From: Phycisphaerales bacterium
Lineage (GTDB): Bacteria > Planctomycetota > Phycisphaerae > Sedimentisphaerales > Anaerohalosphaeraceae
Reading direction: 5' to 3'
Length of the DNA: 14,177 nucleotides
Assembly: GCA_003152975.1 (NCBI GenBank)
Contig: PMBP01000112.1
Coordinates: 1-14,177 of the forward strand
The position numbers and the translations under genes were made by a program. The notes beneath the pieces are model-generated. The model was not told the origin of the DNA and did not search any database. It worked only from the letters and a program-made list of their open reading frames with translations. Position 1 is the first letter of the stretch. Every line of letters starts with the position of its first letter. Shown here piece after piece: positions 8,088 to 14,177 of this stretch.

Positions 8088-8384
8088 ATGGCCAAGGGCA
8101 CCGTGAAATGGTTTGACCCGAAAAAGGGCTTTGGTTTTGTGATCAATGCCGACGGACAGGATGTCTTTGTGCATTACACCAGCATCGACGGGGGCGGATT
8201 TCGCTGCCTTCGTTCGGGGCAAGAGGTAGAATACGAAGAATTCTCCTCGGACAAGGGGCTGCAGGGCAAGGGAGTTCAGATTAAGGATCTCCAGCCGGAA
8301 CCGGCCCCCGAACCGGAACCGGTCAAGACCAAGCCGGCCGCAACCAAAAAGAGTCCTTCCGGCAACCGCCGGACCCGCAAGTAA
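8088..8384 (+). CDS. Cold-shock domain protein with basic C-terminal tail
   Basis: The 98-residue product is a single-stranded RNA/DNA-binding chaperone of the CspA family. Residues 1-70 form the cold-shock domain: MAKGTVKWFDPKKGFGFV carries RNP1 (KGFGFV, 13-18) and VFVHY (26-30) is RNP2, with the usual GGGFRCL loop next. Residues 71-98 are an added tail, first a Pro/Glu run (PEPAPEPEP), then Lys/Arg-rich to the end; standard Csp proteins stop near 65-70. It has its own candidate promoter and a hairpin leader, and follows pnp on the same strand by 109 bases. Loss of RNA structure (Csp) beside RNA decay (PNPase) fits cold adaptation, but co-regulation is inferred. No clear terminator is seen after it. 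Confidence 0.93.
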   Translation: MAKGTVKWFDPKKGFGFVINADGQDVFVHYTSIDGGGFRCLRSGQEVEYEEFSSDKGLQGKGVQIKDLQPEPAPEPEPVKTKPAATKKSPSGNRRTRK

Positions 8385-8465
8385 CGGCGCCATTGGACTC
8401 GAGGGAACGGTAACATCGGTCCGGAACGGATTGCCCGGGCATTCTGGGATTTCGGAGACCAAGCC

Positions 8466-9254
8466 GTGATCGAGTTTGTGTTGGGATTGGCCTGTGCTTT
8501 GTTGTTGGCATTGGGAGGAGGGATTGTCGCGTATTGTTTCTGGCTGCGCCCCGATCGTCATAGACTCCGCCGGACCCAGCAGCAAGTCGAAGATCTGGGC
8601 CGCCTGACGGGTGGACTGGCCCATGAAATCAAAAATCCCCTCTCGACGATCAAGGTCAATCTGCAACTGCTGGGCGAGGATCTGCAGGCCTCGGACTCGC
8701 AGGTAGTGCGCTGGCGAAAAAAGCTGCAAGTCGTGCAAAAGGAAACCGACCGCCTGCAAACGATCCTCGACGAGTTTCTACGGTATATCGGTAAACCCGA
8801 ACTCATTCCCATTCCCGCCGACCTTAACGGTATCCTCAATGACATGGCCGATTTCTTCGCACCCCAGGCCCAATCATCGGGGATCCTGATCCGCCGGGTC
8901 CTTTCACCCGAGCCGCTGATGGCCGCCGTCGATGTCAACGCCTTCAAGCAAATCCTGCTGAACCTGTTCCTCAACGCACAGCAGGCAATGCCGACCGGGG
9001 GCGAACTGATCCTGCGAACCGGTCAGGACAAGCGAACCGTCTTCGTGGAGGTCACCGATACCGGCTGTGGGATCGAGCCACAGAACCTTGACAAAATCTT
9101 CCTGGCATATTATACAACAAAGTTTTCCGGCAGCGGCTTGGGGTTGCCCACCGCCCGGAAAATCGTCGCCGCCCATGGCGGCACGATCACCGTCGCCTCG
9201 CAGGCCGGAAAGGGATCTTGTTTTCGGATCGACCTTCCCGCCCTGCCCGGATAG
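8466..9254 (+). CDS. Membrane-anchored sensor histidine kinase, short, no sensor domain
   Basis: The 262-residue kinase would autophosphorylate on His53 and pass phosphate to the response regulator next door. Residues 2-27 form one hydrophobic segment (likely a membrane anchor), followed directly by the dimerisation/phosphoacceptor helix with GGLAHEIKNPLS (H53). The ATPase domain has an N-box NLFLNAQQAM (166-175), G1 DTGCGI (198-203), TTKF (217-220) and G2 GSGLGL (222-227). The start is GTG, 8 bases after GGAG (8454-8457); an in-frame GTG at 8478 lacks such a site. There is no periplasmic, PAS, GAF or HAMP region, so the input must come through the membrane segment, a partner or the cytoplasmic face. 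Sequence style is NtrB/ZraS-like. It lies 81 bases after the cold-shock gene and 12 before the regulator. Confidence 0.92.
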   Translation: MIEFVLGLACALLLALGGGIVAYCFWLRPDRHRLRRTQQQVEDLGRLTGGLAHEIKNPLSTIKVNLQLLGEDLQASDSQVVRWRKKLQVVQKETDRLQTILDEFLRYIGKPELIPIPADLNGILNDMADFFAPQAQSSGILIRRVLSPEPLMAAVDVNAFKQILLNLFLNAQQAMPTGGELILRTGQDKRTVFVEVTDTGCGIEPQNLDKIFLAYYTTKFSGSGLGLPTARKIVAAHGGTITVASQAGKGSCFRIDLPALPG

Positions 9255-9266
9255 CCGAATCGGACA

Positions 9267-10631
9267 ATGAAAACCAACGCCGCCATCTTGGTTGTCGATG
9301 ACGAAAAGGACCACGCCGATGTCCTCGTCGAGGCCCTGCACCGGCAGGGAACACCGGTAGCGGCCTATTCCGCCGAGGACGCTCTGCGACAGATCGGCCA
9401 GCGCCGCTTTGATCTGGTGATCGCCGACCTCAATCTCCGTAGCGACAAGACCGGCCTGGACATCCTCGACGCCGCCCGGGCCAAACACCCCGACACGGTC
9501 GTGATCCTGATTACGGCCTACGCCTCCATCGACACCTGCAAACAGGCCATCCGCCGGGGGGCCTACGATTACCTGGTCAAACCCATCGATGTCGATTCGC
9601 TCCGGCTGATGGTCGCGCGGGCCCTGGCCTCTCGCAAGGGCTCCGAACCCGAAGGTGATTTTATCTTTCCCGGCGTCCGTAGCCGCAGCCCAGCCATGAA
9701 ACGGATCTTTCATGTTCTGCGACGCGTGGCCCCGACGACCCTGTCGGTGCTGATCGAGGGCGAGTCCGGCACCGGCAAGGAGCTGACCGCGCGGGCCATC
9801 CACGACAACTCGCCGCGGCACGACAAACCCTTCCGCCCCCTCAACTGCGCAGGTCTCACCGAGTCCCTCTTGGAAAGCGAACTCTTCGGCCATGTCAAGG
9901 GCGCCTTCACCGGCGCCGCCGCCGACCGCAAGGGCCTCTTTGAAGTGACCGACAAGGGCACTCTGTTTCTCGACGAGATCGGCGATATGCCTTTGTCGAT
10001 GCAGGCCAAGCTGCTGCGGGTCCTCGAAGACGGGCTGGTGTTTCCCGTCGGCTCGACCCGGCCCATCGTCGTCGATGTCCGCGTCATCTCGGCGACCAAC
10101 CACGACCTGACCAAACTCGTCGAGGAAAAAAAATTCCGCCAGGACCTGTATTTTCGCATCCGCGGCGTGTCGATCACCCTGCCGCCGCTGCGGCACCGGC
10201 TTGAGGATATTCCGGAGTTGTTTGGTTACTTTCTAAACCAGACCACCACGGTTCTGGGCCGCGACATCCACCGCATCACCGAGGCGGCGATGACCATCCT
10301 GATCAACTTCGCCTGGCCCGGCAACATCCGCCAGCTCCGCTACACGGTGCAGACGATGGTCGTCATGTGCGACTCGGACACCCTGGATGCCCAGGACATC
10401 CCGCCGGAAATCACCCGCATCAAGCAGCTCGCCGGCCAGGTCCAGACCGATGTGGTCGCCGCCCCCGTCGCCTCCGCCGACGCTCTCTTCGGCAAAAGTC
10501 TCGAAGAGGTCGAACGCGAGCACATCGCCAATACCCTGCGCCTGACCCTCAACAACCGCGCCGAGGCAGCCAAGATCCTCCAGATCGGCGAGCGGACCCT
10601 CTACCGCAAAATCAAGGAATACAACCTCTAA
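9267..10631 (+). CDS. NtrC-family sigma-54-dependent response regulator
   Basis: The 454-residue protein is a phosphorylation-controlled enhancer-binding activator that remodels sigma-54 RNA polymerase. Receiver (about 5-120): acidic pair D11/D12, phosphoacceptor D54 in VIADLNLRS, T83 and K105. AAA+ domain (about 138-365): Walker A GESGTGKE (165-172), the sigma-54 contact loop GAFTGA (212-217), Walker B GTLFLDEIGD (231-240) and WPGNIRQL (350-357). The C-terminal Fis-type helix-turn-helix (about 412-454) contains NNRAEAAKILQIGERTLYRKIKEY. All key residues are present, so it should be active. It starts 12 bases after the kinase stop with only a poor ribosome site, suggesting translational coupling. 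Its targets are unknown; I saw no convincing -24/-12 promoter in the window. Confidence 0.96.
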   Translation: MKTNAAILVVDDEKDHADVLVEALHRQGTPVAAYSAEDALRQIGQRRFDLVIADLNLRSDKTGLDILDAARAKHPDTVVILITAYASIDTCKQAIRRGAYDYLVKPIDVDSLRLMVARALASRKGSEPEGDFIFPGVRSRSPAMKRIFHVLRRVAPTTLSVLIEGESGTGKELTARAIHDNSPRHDKPFRPLNCAGLTESLLESELFGHVKGAFTGAAADRKGLFEVTDKGTLFLDEIGDMPLSMQAKLLRVLEDGLVFPVGSTRPIVVDVRVISATNHDLTKLVEEKKFRQDLYFRIRGVSITLPPLRHRLEDIPELFGYFLNQTTTVLGRDIHRITEAAMTILINFAWPGNIRQLRYTVQTMVVMCDSDTLDAQDIPPEITRIKQLAGQVQTDVVAAPVASADALFGKSLEEVEREHIANTLRLTLNNRAEAAKILQIGERTLYRKIKEYNL

Positions 10632-10674
10632 CACGGTTATTTCACAGGATTTTGATACGGTTGTCATTACTATC

Positions 10675-10697
10675 GTTTCGACCGGGTCGTACGAAAC
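10675..10697 (+). terminator. Possible hairpin after the regulator gene
   Basis: GTTTCG (10675-10680) and CGAAAC (10692-10697) form a 6-bp inverted repeat in a relatively AT-rich stretch 44 bases after the regulator stop. There is no T-run, so this could be a weak or factor-assisted terminator or chance. Confidence 0.2.
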
Positions 10698-10703
10698 AAA
10701 TGA

Positions 10704-11364
10704 TCCTCGTGTCAGATTGCAGACTGTTATTGGCGTGACATTTTGGCCCGAGGCCTGACCCTGATCGAAACCCCCGTCGCACCGGGCACCACCGAATTCG
10801 TTGCCTGGCCGATTCTCAAGAAGGCCTTCCGCCACGCTGACCCGCGACGCCCTGCGGAACATGGGCCGCGATATCGCCGGAGCCAATGTCCTCATCTGCG
10901 GCGCCAGCTACCGCCAGGATGTGGCCGACACCCGTTACAGCGGCTCGGAAGTCGTCGTGCGAAAACTCACCGAGATGGGCGCCGAGATGCGGATCCACGA
11001 TCCGTATGTCGAGCACTGGAACGAGATGGAAACTCAGGACAGCTACCCCGCCCCGGGGGCGAGCTTATCGCGGTTCTTCCGCAACCAGGCCGATCTGACC
11101 AAGACCCGGATTCTGCAGGATCTGCCGACGGCGCTGAAAGGCGGGGATGCGTTAGTTCTTGCCGTTCCGCATCAGCCCTATCTGAATCTCAATCCGGAGG
11201 ATATCGTCACATGGGCTGCCGGGCCAATTGCGGTGATTGACTGCTTTGGGATTCTCAACGACGACCAGATTCGCCGTTACTTCGAACTGGGTTGCGAGGT
11301 CAAGGCCCTCGGCCGCGGCCACATTCACCGGATCAAGGAATCCGTTCGCGGCTCGCGAAAATAA
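10704..11364 (+). pseudogene. Nucleotide-sugar dehydrogenase remnant (UDP-glucose/GDP-mannose DH family)
   Basis: Two pieces of one family lie in different frames. Piece A (10704 to about 10838) reads RDILARGLTLIETPVAPGTT, then EFVAWPILKKAFR, matching the end of the NAD-binding domain where the family has a VEST-PPGTT motif. Piece B (about 10826-11364, one frame away) begins TRDALRNMGRDIAGANVLICGASYRQD and runs through VADTRYSGSE, GAEMRIHDPY and ALVLAVPHQPY to the end of the UDP-sugar-binding C-terminal domain. Intact enzymes have about 200 residues between PGTT and the GASYR segment; here there are about 40 codons, so the central dimerisation domain and the catalytic cysteine are gone. No first ~100 residues are seen upstream either (in-frame TGA at 10701). 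Piece B has no stop codon, so decay may be recent. A short translated C-terminal protein (ATG 10861) cannot be excluded but would be inactive. Confidence 0.8.
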
Positions 11365-11383
11365 ACTTCGGTTCCGGCATCGC

Positions 11384-12307
11384 CTATCCGACAGTCACGG
11401 TCCCGGTCCGCGCCTTGAGGCATCGGTCGATCGACTCAATCATGCCCTTGCTGCCGGGTTTGGAGACTTGGGCGTCAGCGCCGACGGACTGGCCCTTTCG
11501 AAGGTTATCTTCGGTGATCAGGGAGGAAAACAGGACCACCGGAATTTTGGACAGGGCGGGATCCTCCTTGATCCGGCGGGTCAAGGTCAAACCGTCCATG
11601 CGCGGCATCTCGATATCGGTCAGGACCAGATCGTACGGCCCTTCCGGATCGTGGCGATGCTTTTCAATCAGGTCCCACACTTCTTGCCCATCGGTGCAGA
11701 TCGTCAGGTTATCAAACCCCGCATGCGTCAGGATCTGCACCAGGTTGTTCCGCAGGATCGACGAATCGTCGGCCAGGATGATCCGCGAGGTCTTTCGTTC
11801 CGACGGGATGTCCGATTCCTGCATCTTCATCGTGCCGGCGCTCTCGACGCCGAGGATCTCGCCGACCAGCGTCTCGAAGTCCGCGACCAGTACAATCTGT
11901 TTGCCGACCTTGGCTATGCCGGTAACCGGAACTCGCATATCCAACAGGTACTTGGACGGCGCCTCGATTTCGTCCCAGCGCAGCCGATAGATGCGCTCGA
12001 CATGATCGACCAGAACGCCGCAGGTGATCTCGTTGAACTCGACGATGATGATCAGCCCGTTGCCGCCGCGAGTCTCCTCGCCTTCCATATTGAAATGCCG
12101 GCCGAGACTGACCAGTGTCAGCACACGGTCCCGCAGCAGAAAACTGCCCTCGACGGTCGCAGGAGCATGCGGAATATAGATTGTTTTTTGCCGCTGGACA
12201 ACCTCCCGGACCTTGGCGACATTGATGCCGAATGGCGTTTGTCCAAGCTTGAAAACCAGAAGCTCCATTTCATTGGTGCCGGCCTCAAGTAAGATCGTAC
12301 TGGCCAT
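11384..12307 (-). CDS. cheV: CheV chemotaxis coupling protein (CheW-receiver)
   Basis: The 307-residue protein links chemoreceptors to the CheA kinase and tunes signalling through its own phosphorylation. Residues about 12-160 are a CheW-like domain (LLVFKLGQTPFGINVAKVREV; GSFLLRDRVLTLVSLGRHF; GVLVDHVERI). Residues about 174-300 are a receiver with D180/D181, phosphoacceptor D231 in LVLTDIEMPRMDG, S261 and K283. All conserved positions are kept. The ATG at 12305-12307 has AGGAG 7 bases upstream; an upstream in-frame start would add nine residues but has no such site. It faces the dehydrogenase remnant tail to tail, 19 bases apart. No cheA, cheR, cheB or receptor gene lies nearby, so it is an orphan locus here. 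The 172 bases upstream to the next gene show no promoter I trust. Confidence 0.94.
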   Translation of the reverse strand: MASTILLEAGTNEMELLVFKLGQTPFGINVAKVREVVQRQKTIYIPHAPATVEGSFLLRDRVLTLVSLGRHFNMEGEETRGGNGLIIIVEFNEITCGVLVDHVERIYRLRWDEIEAPSKYLLDMRVPVTGIAKVGKQIVLVADFETLVGEILGVESAGTMKMQESDIPSERKTSRIILADDSSILRNNLVQILTHAGFDNLTICTDGQEVWDLIEKHRHDPEGPYDLVLTDIEMPRMDGLTLTRRIKEDPALSKIPVVLFSSLITEDNLRKGQSVGADAQVSKPGSKGMIESIDRCLKARTGTVTVG

Positions 12308-12314
12308 TTCCGTA

Positions 12315-12319
12315 CTCCT
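12315..12319 (-). promoter_or_regulatory. Ribosome-binding site that sets the cheV start
   Basis: AGGAG on the minus strand, 7 bases before the ATG ending at 12307. A small CGCCC/GGGCG hairpin lies just upstream of it in the leader. The rest of 12320-12479 shows nothing identifiable. Confidence 0.65.
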
Positions 12320-12479
12320 GTGACCGCCCCCCAAAGGGCGATGCTGTCATTCTCTGCCGGGATCCGGTCCCGCGCTGTCGCTGGAATATCGTCTGGTTTG
12401 TTATGGGGAATAATCCATTTTTCCGGGTTGTATGGACAGGTCCGATAACCGCAACAGATGGCAACCTCCGGACGGAAAA

Positions 12480-13133
12480 TCACACCGACCGAAGTTCAAC
12501 GCTACAATGGTCAGCATGGGCCAGGATGGAGGCATACCGGCCTTGACGGAAGGCGCCGGGATTGACCAGGGTGGTTGTCCCCAGCCGATCCTGCCCGACG
12601 GAATCGTGAAAGTGGCCGGACAGGGCGAGTACCGGCTGATACCGTTCGATAAAATCGCGTATCTCTGGGCTTCCCGAATGGCGATCGCCGTTGCAGTCGA
12701 CGGCCGTATCCGACGGCGGCTGGTGGGAGACGAAGACCACCGGCCGATCGGACGGATATTGCGTTGCCAGCCAGTCGAGGCATCCCTTGACCATGTCGCG
12801 GGCATCGGCGGGCTTGGGGGCGTGGGGACAGGCCAGCCAACTGCACAGGCCCAGCAGCGTCCAATCCTGAAAATCCACCCGGCGGCAATGCAGATCGATC
12901 TTCGATTCGATCAGGTATTGATTGACGGAAGGCCCGTCACAATTTCCCGGAACGCCGAACACATGGGGGGTATAACGCTGCAGATCCAAAAGGACATTCC
13001 GCATCTCGCGGCGGCCGCCGAAGTTGGTGATATCGCCGGCAATCAACACCAGATCCGCCCGGGCCATCGCCTCGCCAATCGCCGGGAGGTAGTCCAGATC
13101 GCCATGAACATCCGCCAGTGCTATGATTTCCAT
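12480..13133 (-). CDS. Calcineurin-like metallophosphoesterase
   Basis: The 217-residue protein is a small dimetal phosphoesterase of the YfcE/MJ0936-like group; its substrate is not predictable. All core metal-site motifs are present: D8-V-H10 in LADVHGD, GD (33-34) in IAGDITN, GNCD (63-66), SHQPP with H137, and GHFH (173-176). It ends soon after the last core motif (LVNPGAF), so it is a bare catalytic domain without signal peptide or membrane segment, likely cytoplasmic. The start ATG at 13131-13133 gives the expected family N-terminus, MEIIALADVHGD, though the ribosome site is weak. A strong promoter lies upstream at 13176-13203. It is divergent from the DAHP synthase gene and upstream of cheV on the same strand. 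Confidence 0.9.
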   Translation of the reverse strand: MEIIALADVHGDLDYLPAIGEAMARADLVLIAGDITNFGGRREMRNVLLDLQRYTPHVFGVPGNCDGPSVNQYLIESKIDLHCRRVDFQDWTLLGLCSWLACPHAPKPADARDMVKGCLDWLATQYPSDRPVVFVSHQPPSDTAVDCNGDRHSGSPEIRDFIERYQPVLALSGHFHDSVGQDRLGTTTLVNPGAFRQGRYASILAHADHCSVELRSV

Positions 13134-13175
13134 ACCGGATTCCGCCCGCCATGTTCTCGTTTGTGCATGGTCGCG

Positions 13176-13203
13176 ATTATAGCTCTCTTGTTGGCCGGGT
13201 CAA
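13176..13203 (-). promoter_or_regulatory. Sigma-70-type promoter for the phosphoesterase gene
   Basis: On the minus strand TTGACC (13198-13203) and a perfect TATAAT (13176-13181) are 16 bases apart. The start point would be near 13169, leaving a leader of about 36 bases. Confidence 0.72.
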
Positions 13204-13236
13204 CGGAAATCGATGGCTCACCCCCCCGCTGTCCGG

Positions 13237-13242
13237 TACAAT
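13237..13242 (+). promoter_or_regulatory. Possible -10 element of the DAHP synthase gene
   Basis: TACAAT matches the -10 consensus at five of six positions and lies 48 bases before the ATG. No good -35 is found at 16-18 bases upstream (TGGCTC at best), so this may need an activator or may be wrong. It lies back to back with the phosphoesterase promoter. Confidence 0.3.
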
Positions 13243-13290
13243 ATGCCCTGAAATTGCCCGAAATCAAATTGTGATTCAAGGATTATCGCC

Positions 13291-14177
13291 ATGATTGTTG
13301 TGATGAAACCCGGAGCCACTAAAGATCAGGTCCGCCATGTGATCGGCCTGGTCCGCGAGTTCGGCCTCAAGGAACATGTCATCGAAGGAACCGACCGTAC
13401 GGTCGTCGCCTGCATTGGCGACAAACGGATGGTCGAGAAGGATGCCATCGAAAACGCCCCGATGGTCGAGCGGATCGTGCCAATCCTGGCCCCGTACAAA
13501 TTGGCCTCGTTGGAGGTCCGCAAGACCCGCAGCGCTTTCGAGATCGGTCCACAGCGGTTTCCGCTGGGGGCCAACCGTGTCGGCGTCATCGCCGGCCCCT
13601 GTTCGGTGGAAAGCCGCGACCAGATCCTGCGGACCGCCGAGGCCGTCAAGGAGGCCGGGTGTATGGGCCTGCGGGGTGGCGCCTTCAAGCCCCGAACCAG
13701 CCCGTACGCCTTTCAGGGTCTCGGCTCCAAGGGCCTGGAGATCCTCGCCGAGGCCCGCGCTCAAACGGGACTGGCCATCGTCACCGAGGTCATCGGCCTC
13801 GAACAACTCGACGAGGTTGCTGAGATCAGCGATGTCCTGCAGATCGGCGCGCGGAACATGCAGCATTACCCGCTTTTGGAGGCCGTCGGCAAGGTCCGCA
13901 AACCCGTTCTGCTCAAGCGCGGCATGAGCGCTCGCCTCGACGAGTTTCTCCTGGCCGCCGAGTACATTATCAATGCAGGCAACAACCAGGTCATTCTCTG
14001 CGAGCGGGGAATCCGCACCTTCGAGGAATACTGCCGCAACACCCTGTGCCTGACGGCCGTCGCCGCCCTCAACGAGATGACGCATCTGCCCGTGATCGTC
14101 GATCCCTCGCACGGTACCGGCCATGCCCACTTCGTTGGGCCCATGTGCCGCGCGGCCGTGGCCGCCGGGGCCGACGG
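13291..14177 (+). CDS. aroF: DAHP synthase, type I-beta (3' end cut by window)
   Basis: The enzyme condenses phosphoenolpyruvate with erythrose 4-phosphate to DAHP, the first step of the shikimate pathway to aromatic amino acids. 295 full codons are visible and the frame is open at the edge; the family is near 340 residues, so about 45 are missing. Residues 1-70 ([19 protein letters not shown]...) form the ferredoxin-like domain that in the Thermotoga maritima enzyme carries feedback inhibition. The TIM barrel follows: AGPCSVES (101-108), [16 protein letters not shown] (128-143), [23 protein letters not shown] and VDPSHGTG. C104 and H274 match metal ligands Cys102 and His272 of the T. maritima enzyme; the last two ligands lie beyond the window. 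The ATG has AAGGA 8 bases upstream. Confidence 0.96.
   Translation, partial: MIVVMKPGATKDQVRHVIGLVREFGLKEHVIEGTDRTVVACIGDKRMVEKDAIENAPMVERIVPILAPYKLASLEVRKTRSAFEIGPQRFPLGANRVGVIAGPCSVESRDQILRTAEAVKEAGCMGLRGGAFKPRTSPYAFQGLGSKGLEILAEARAQTGLAIVTEVIGLEQLDEVAEISDVLQIGARNMQHYPLLEAVGKVRKPVLLKRGMSARLDEFLLAAEYIINAGNNQVILCERGIRTFEEYCRNTLCLTAVAALNEMTHLPVIVDPSHGTGHAHFVGPMCRAAVAAGAD

Noticed and set aside
8904..10196. 430-codon open frame on the minus strand
   Set aside because: It lies opposite the kinase end and most of the NtrC-type regulator, whose motifs are fully conserved. The translation has no recognisable family pattern; long antisense frames are common in GC-rich DNA.
10731..10747. Possible sigma-54 (-24/-12) promoter, TGGC ... 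TTGG before the pseudogene
   Set aside because: The spacing between the GG and GC elements is off by two bases and the -12 element is not TTGC.
10743..11240. 165-codon plus-strand frame taken as a separate gene
   Set aside because: Only its first ~32 codons resemble anything (dehydrogenase PGTT region). After about 10838 it is an out-of-frame reading of the C-terminal domain, so it is part of the pseudogene.
11237..12292. 351-codon open frame on the plus strand
   Set aside because: It overlaps the dehydrogenase remnant and is antisense to cheV, which has intact domains and a good ribosome site.
12432..13274. 280-codon plus-strand open frame
   Set aside because: It is antisense to the metallophosphoesterase, which has every metal-binding motif; no family signal in this frame.

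Overview
The window reads as chromosomal DNA of a GC-rich bacterium, most likely a planctomycete (Phycisphaerae-like). The main clue is the huge lamin-tail/CotH surface protein at the left, a domain mix typical of Planctomycetota and Verrucomicrobiota. The lineage is inferred from protein style only; there is no rRNA in the window. Nothing looks like a phage, transposon, CRISPR array or tRNA, and I found no convincing new defence or mobile system.

Left third (1-4994): the 3' part of one very large gene, open at the window edge. It encodes a multidomain extracellular protein: lamin-tail domain, chitobiase-C-like sandwich, CotH-kinase-like domain, a second chitobiase-C-like sandwich split by a ~377-residue insert, then three more lamin-tail domains. 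A ~365-base non-coding stretch follows (4995-5359). It holds small palindromes, a good sigma-70 promoter and a structured leader.

Middle (5360-8384): the conserved pair rpsO (ribosomal protein S15) and pnp (polynucleotide phosphorylase), then a cold-shock-domain gene. The cold-shock gene appears to have its own promoter overlapping the pnp stop codon, and a ~100-base leader with two hairpins. These genes serve translation, RNA turnover and RNA chaperoning, and both leaders are plausible post-transcriptional control sites.

Next (8466-10631) is a two-gene signalling operon: a small membrane-anchored histidine kinase and an NtrC-type sigma-54-dependent response regulator 12 bases downstream. 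After it lies a decayed nucleotide-sugar dehydrogenase (10704-11364) that has lost its central domain and its reading frame.

Right end: two minus-strand genes, an orphan cheV (CheW plus receiver) and a calcineurin-like metallophosphoesterase with a clear promoter. Divergent from these is a type I-beta DAHP synthase (first step of the shikimate pathway), cut by the right edge. Strand changes and spacing suggest about six transcription units with little functional connection beyond rpsO-pnp-csp and the kinase-regulator pair.
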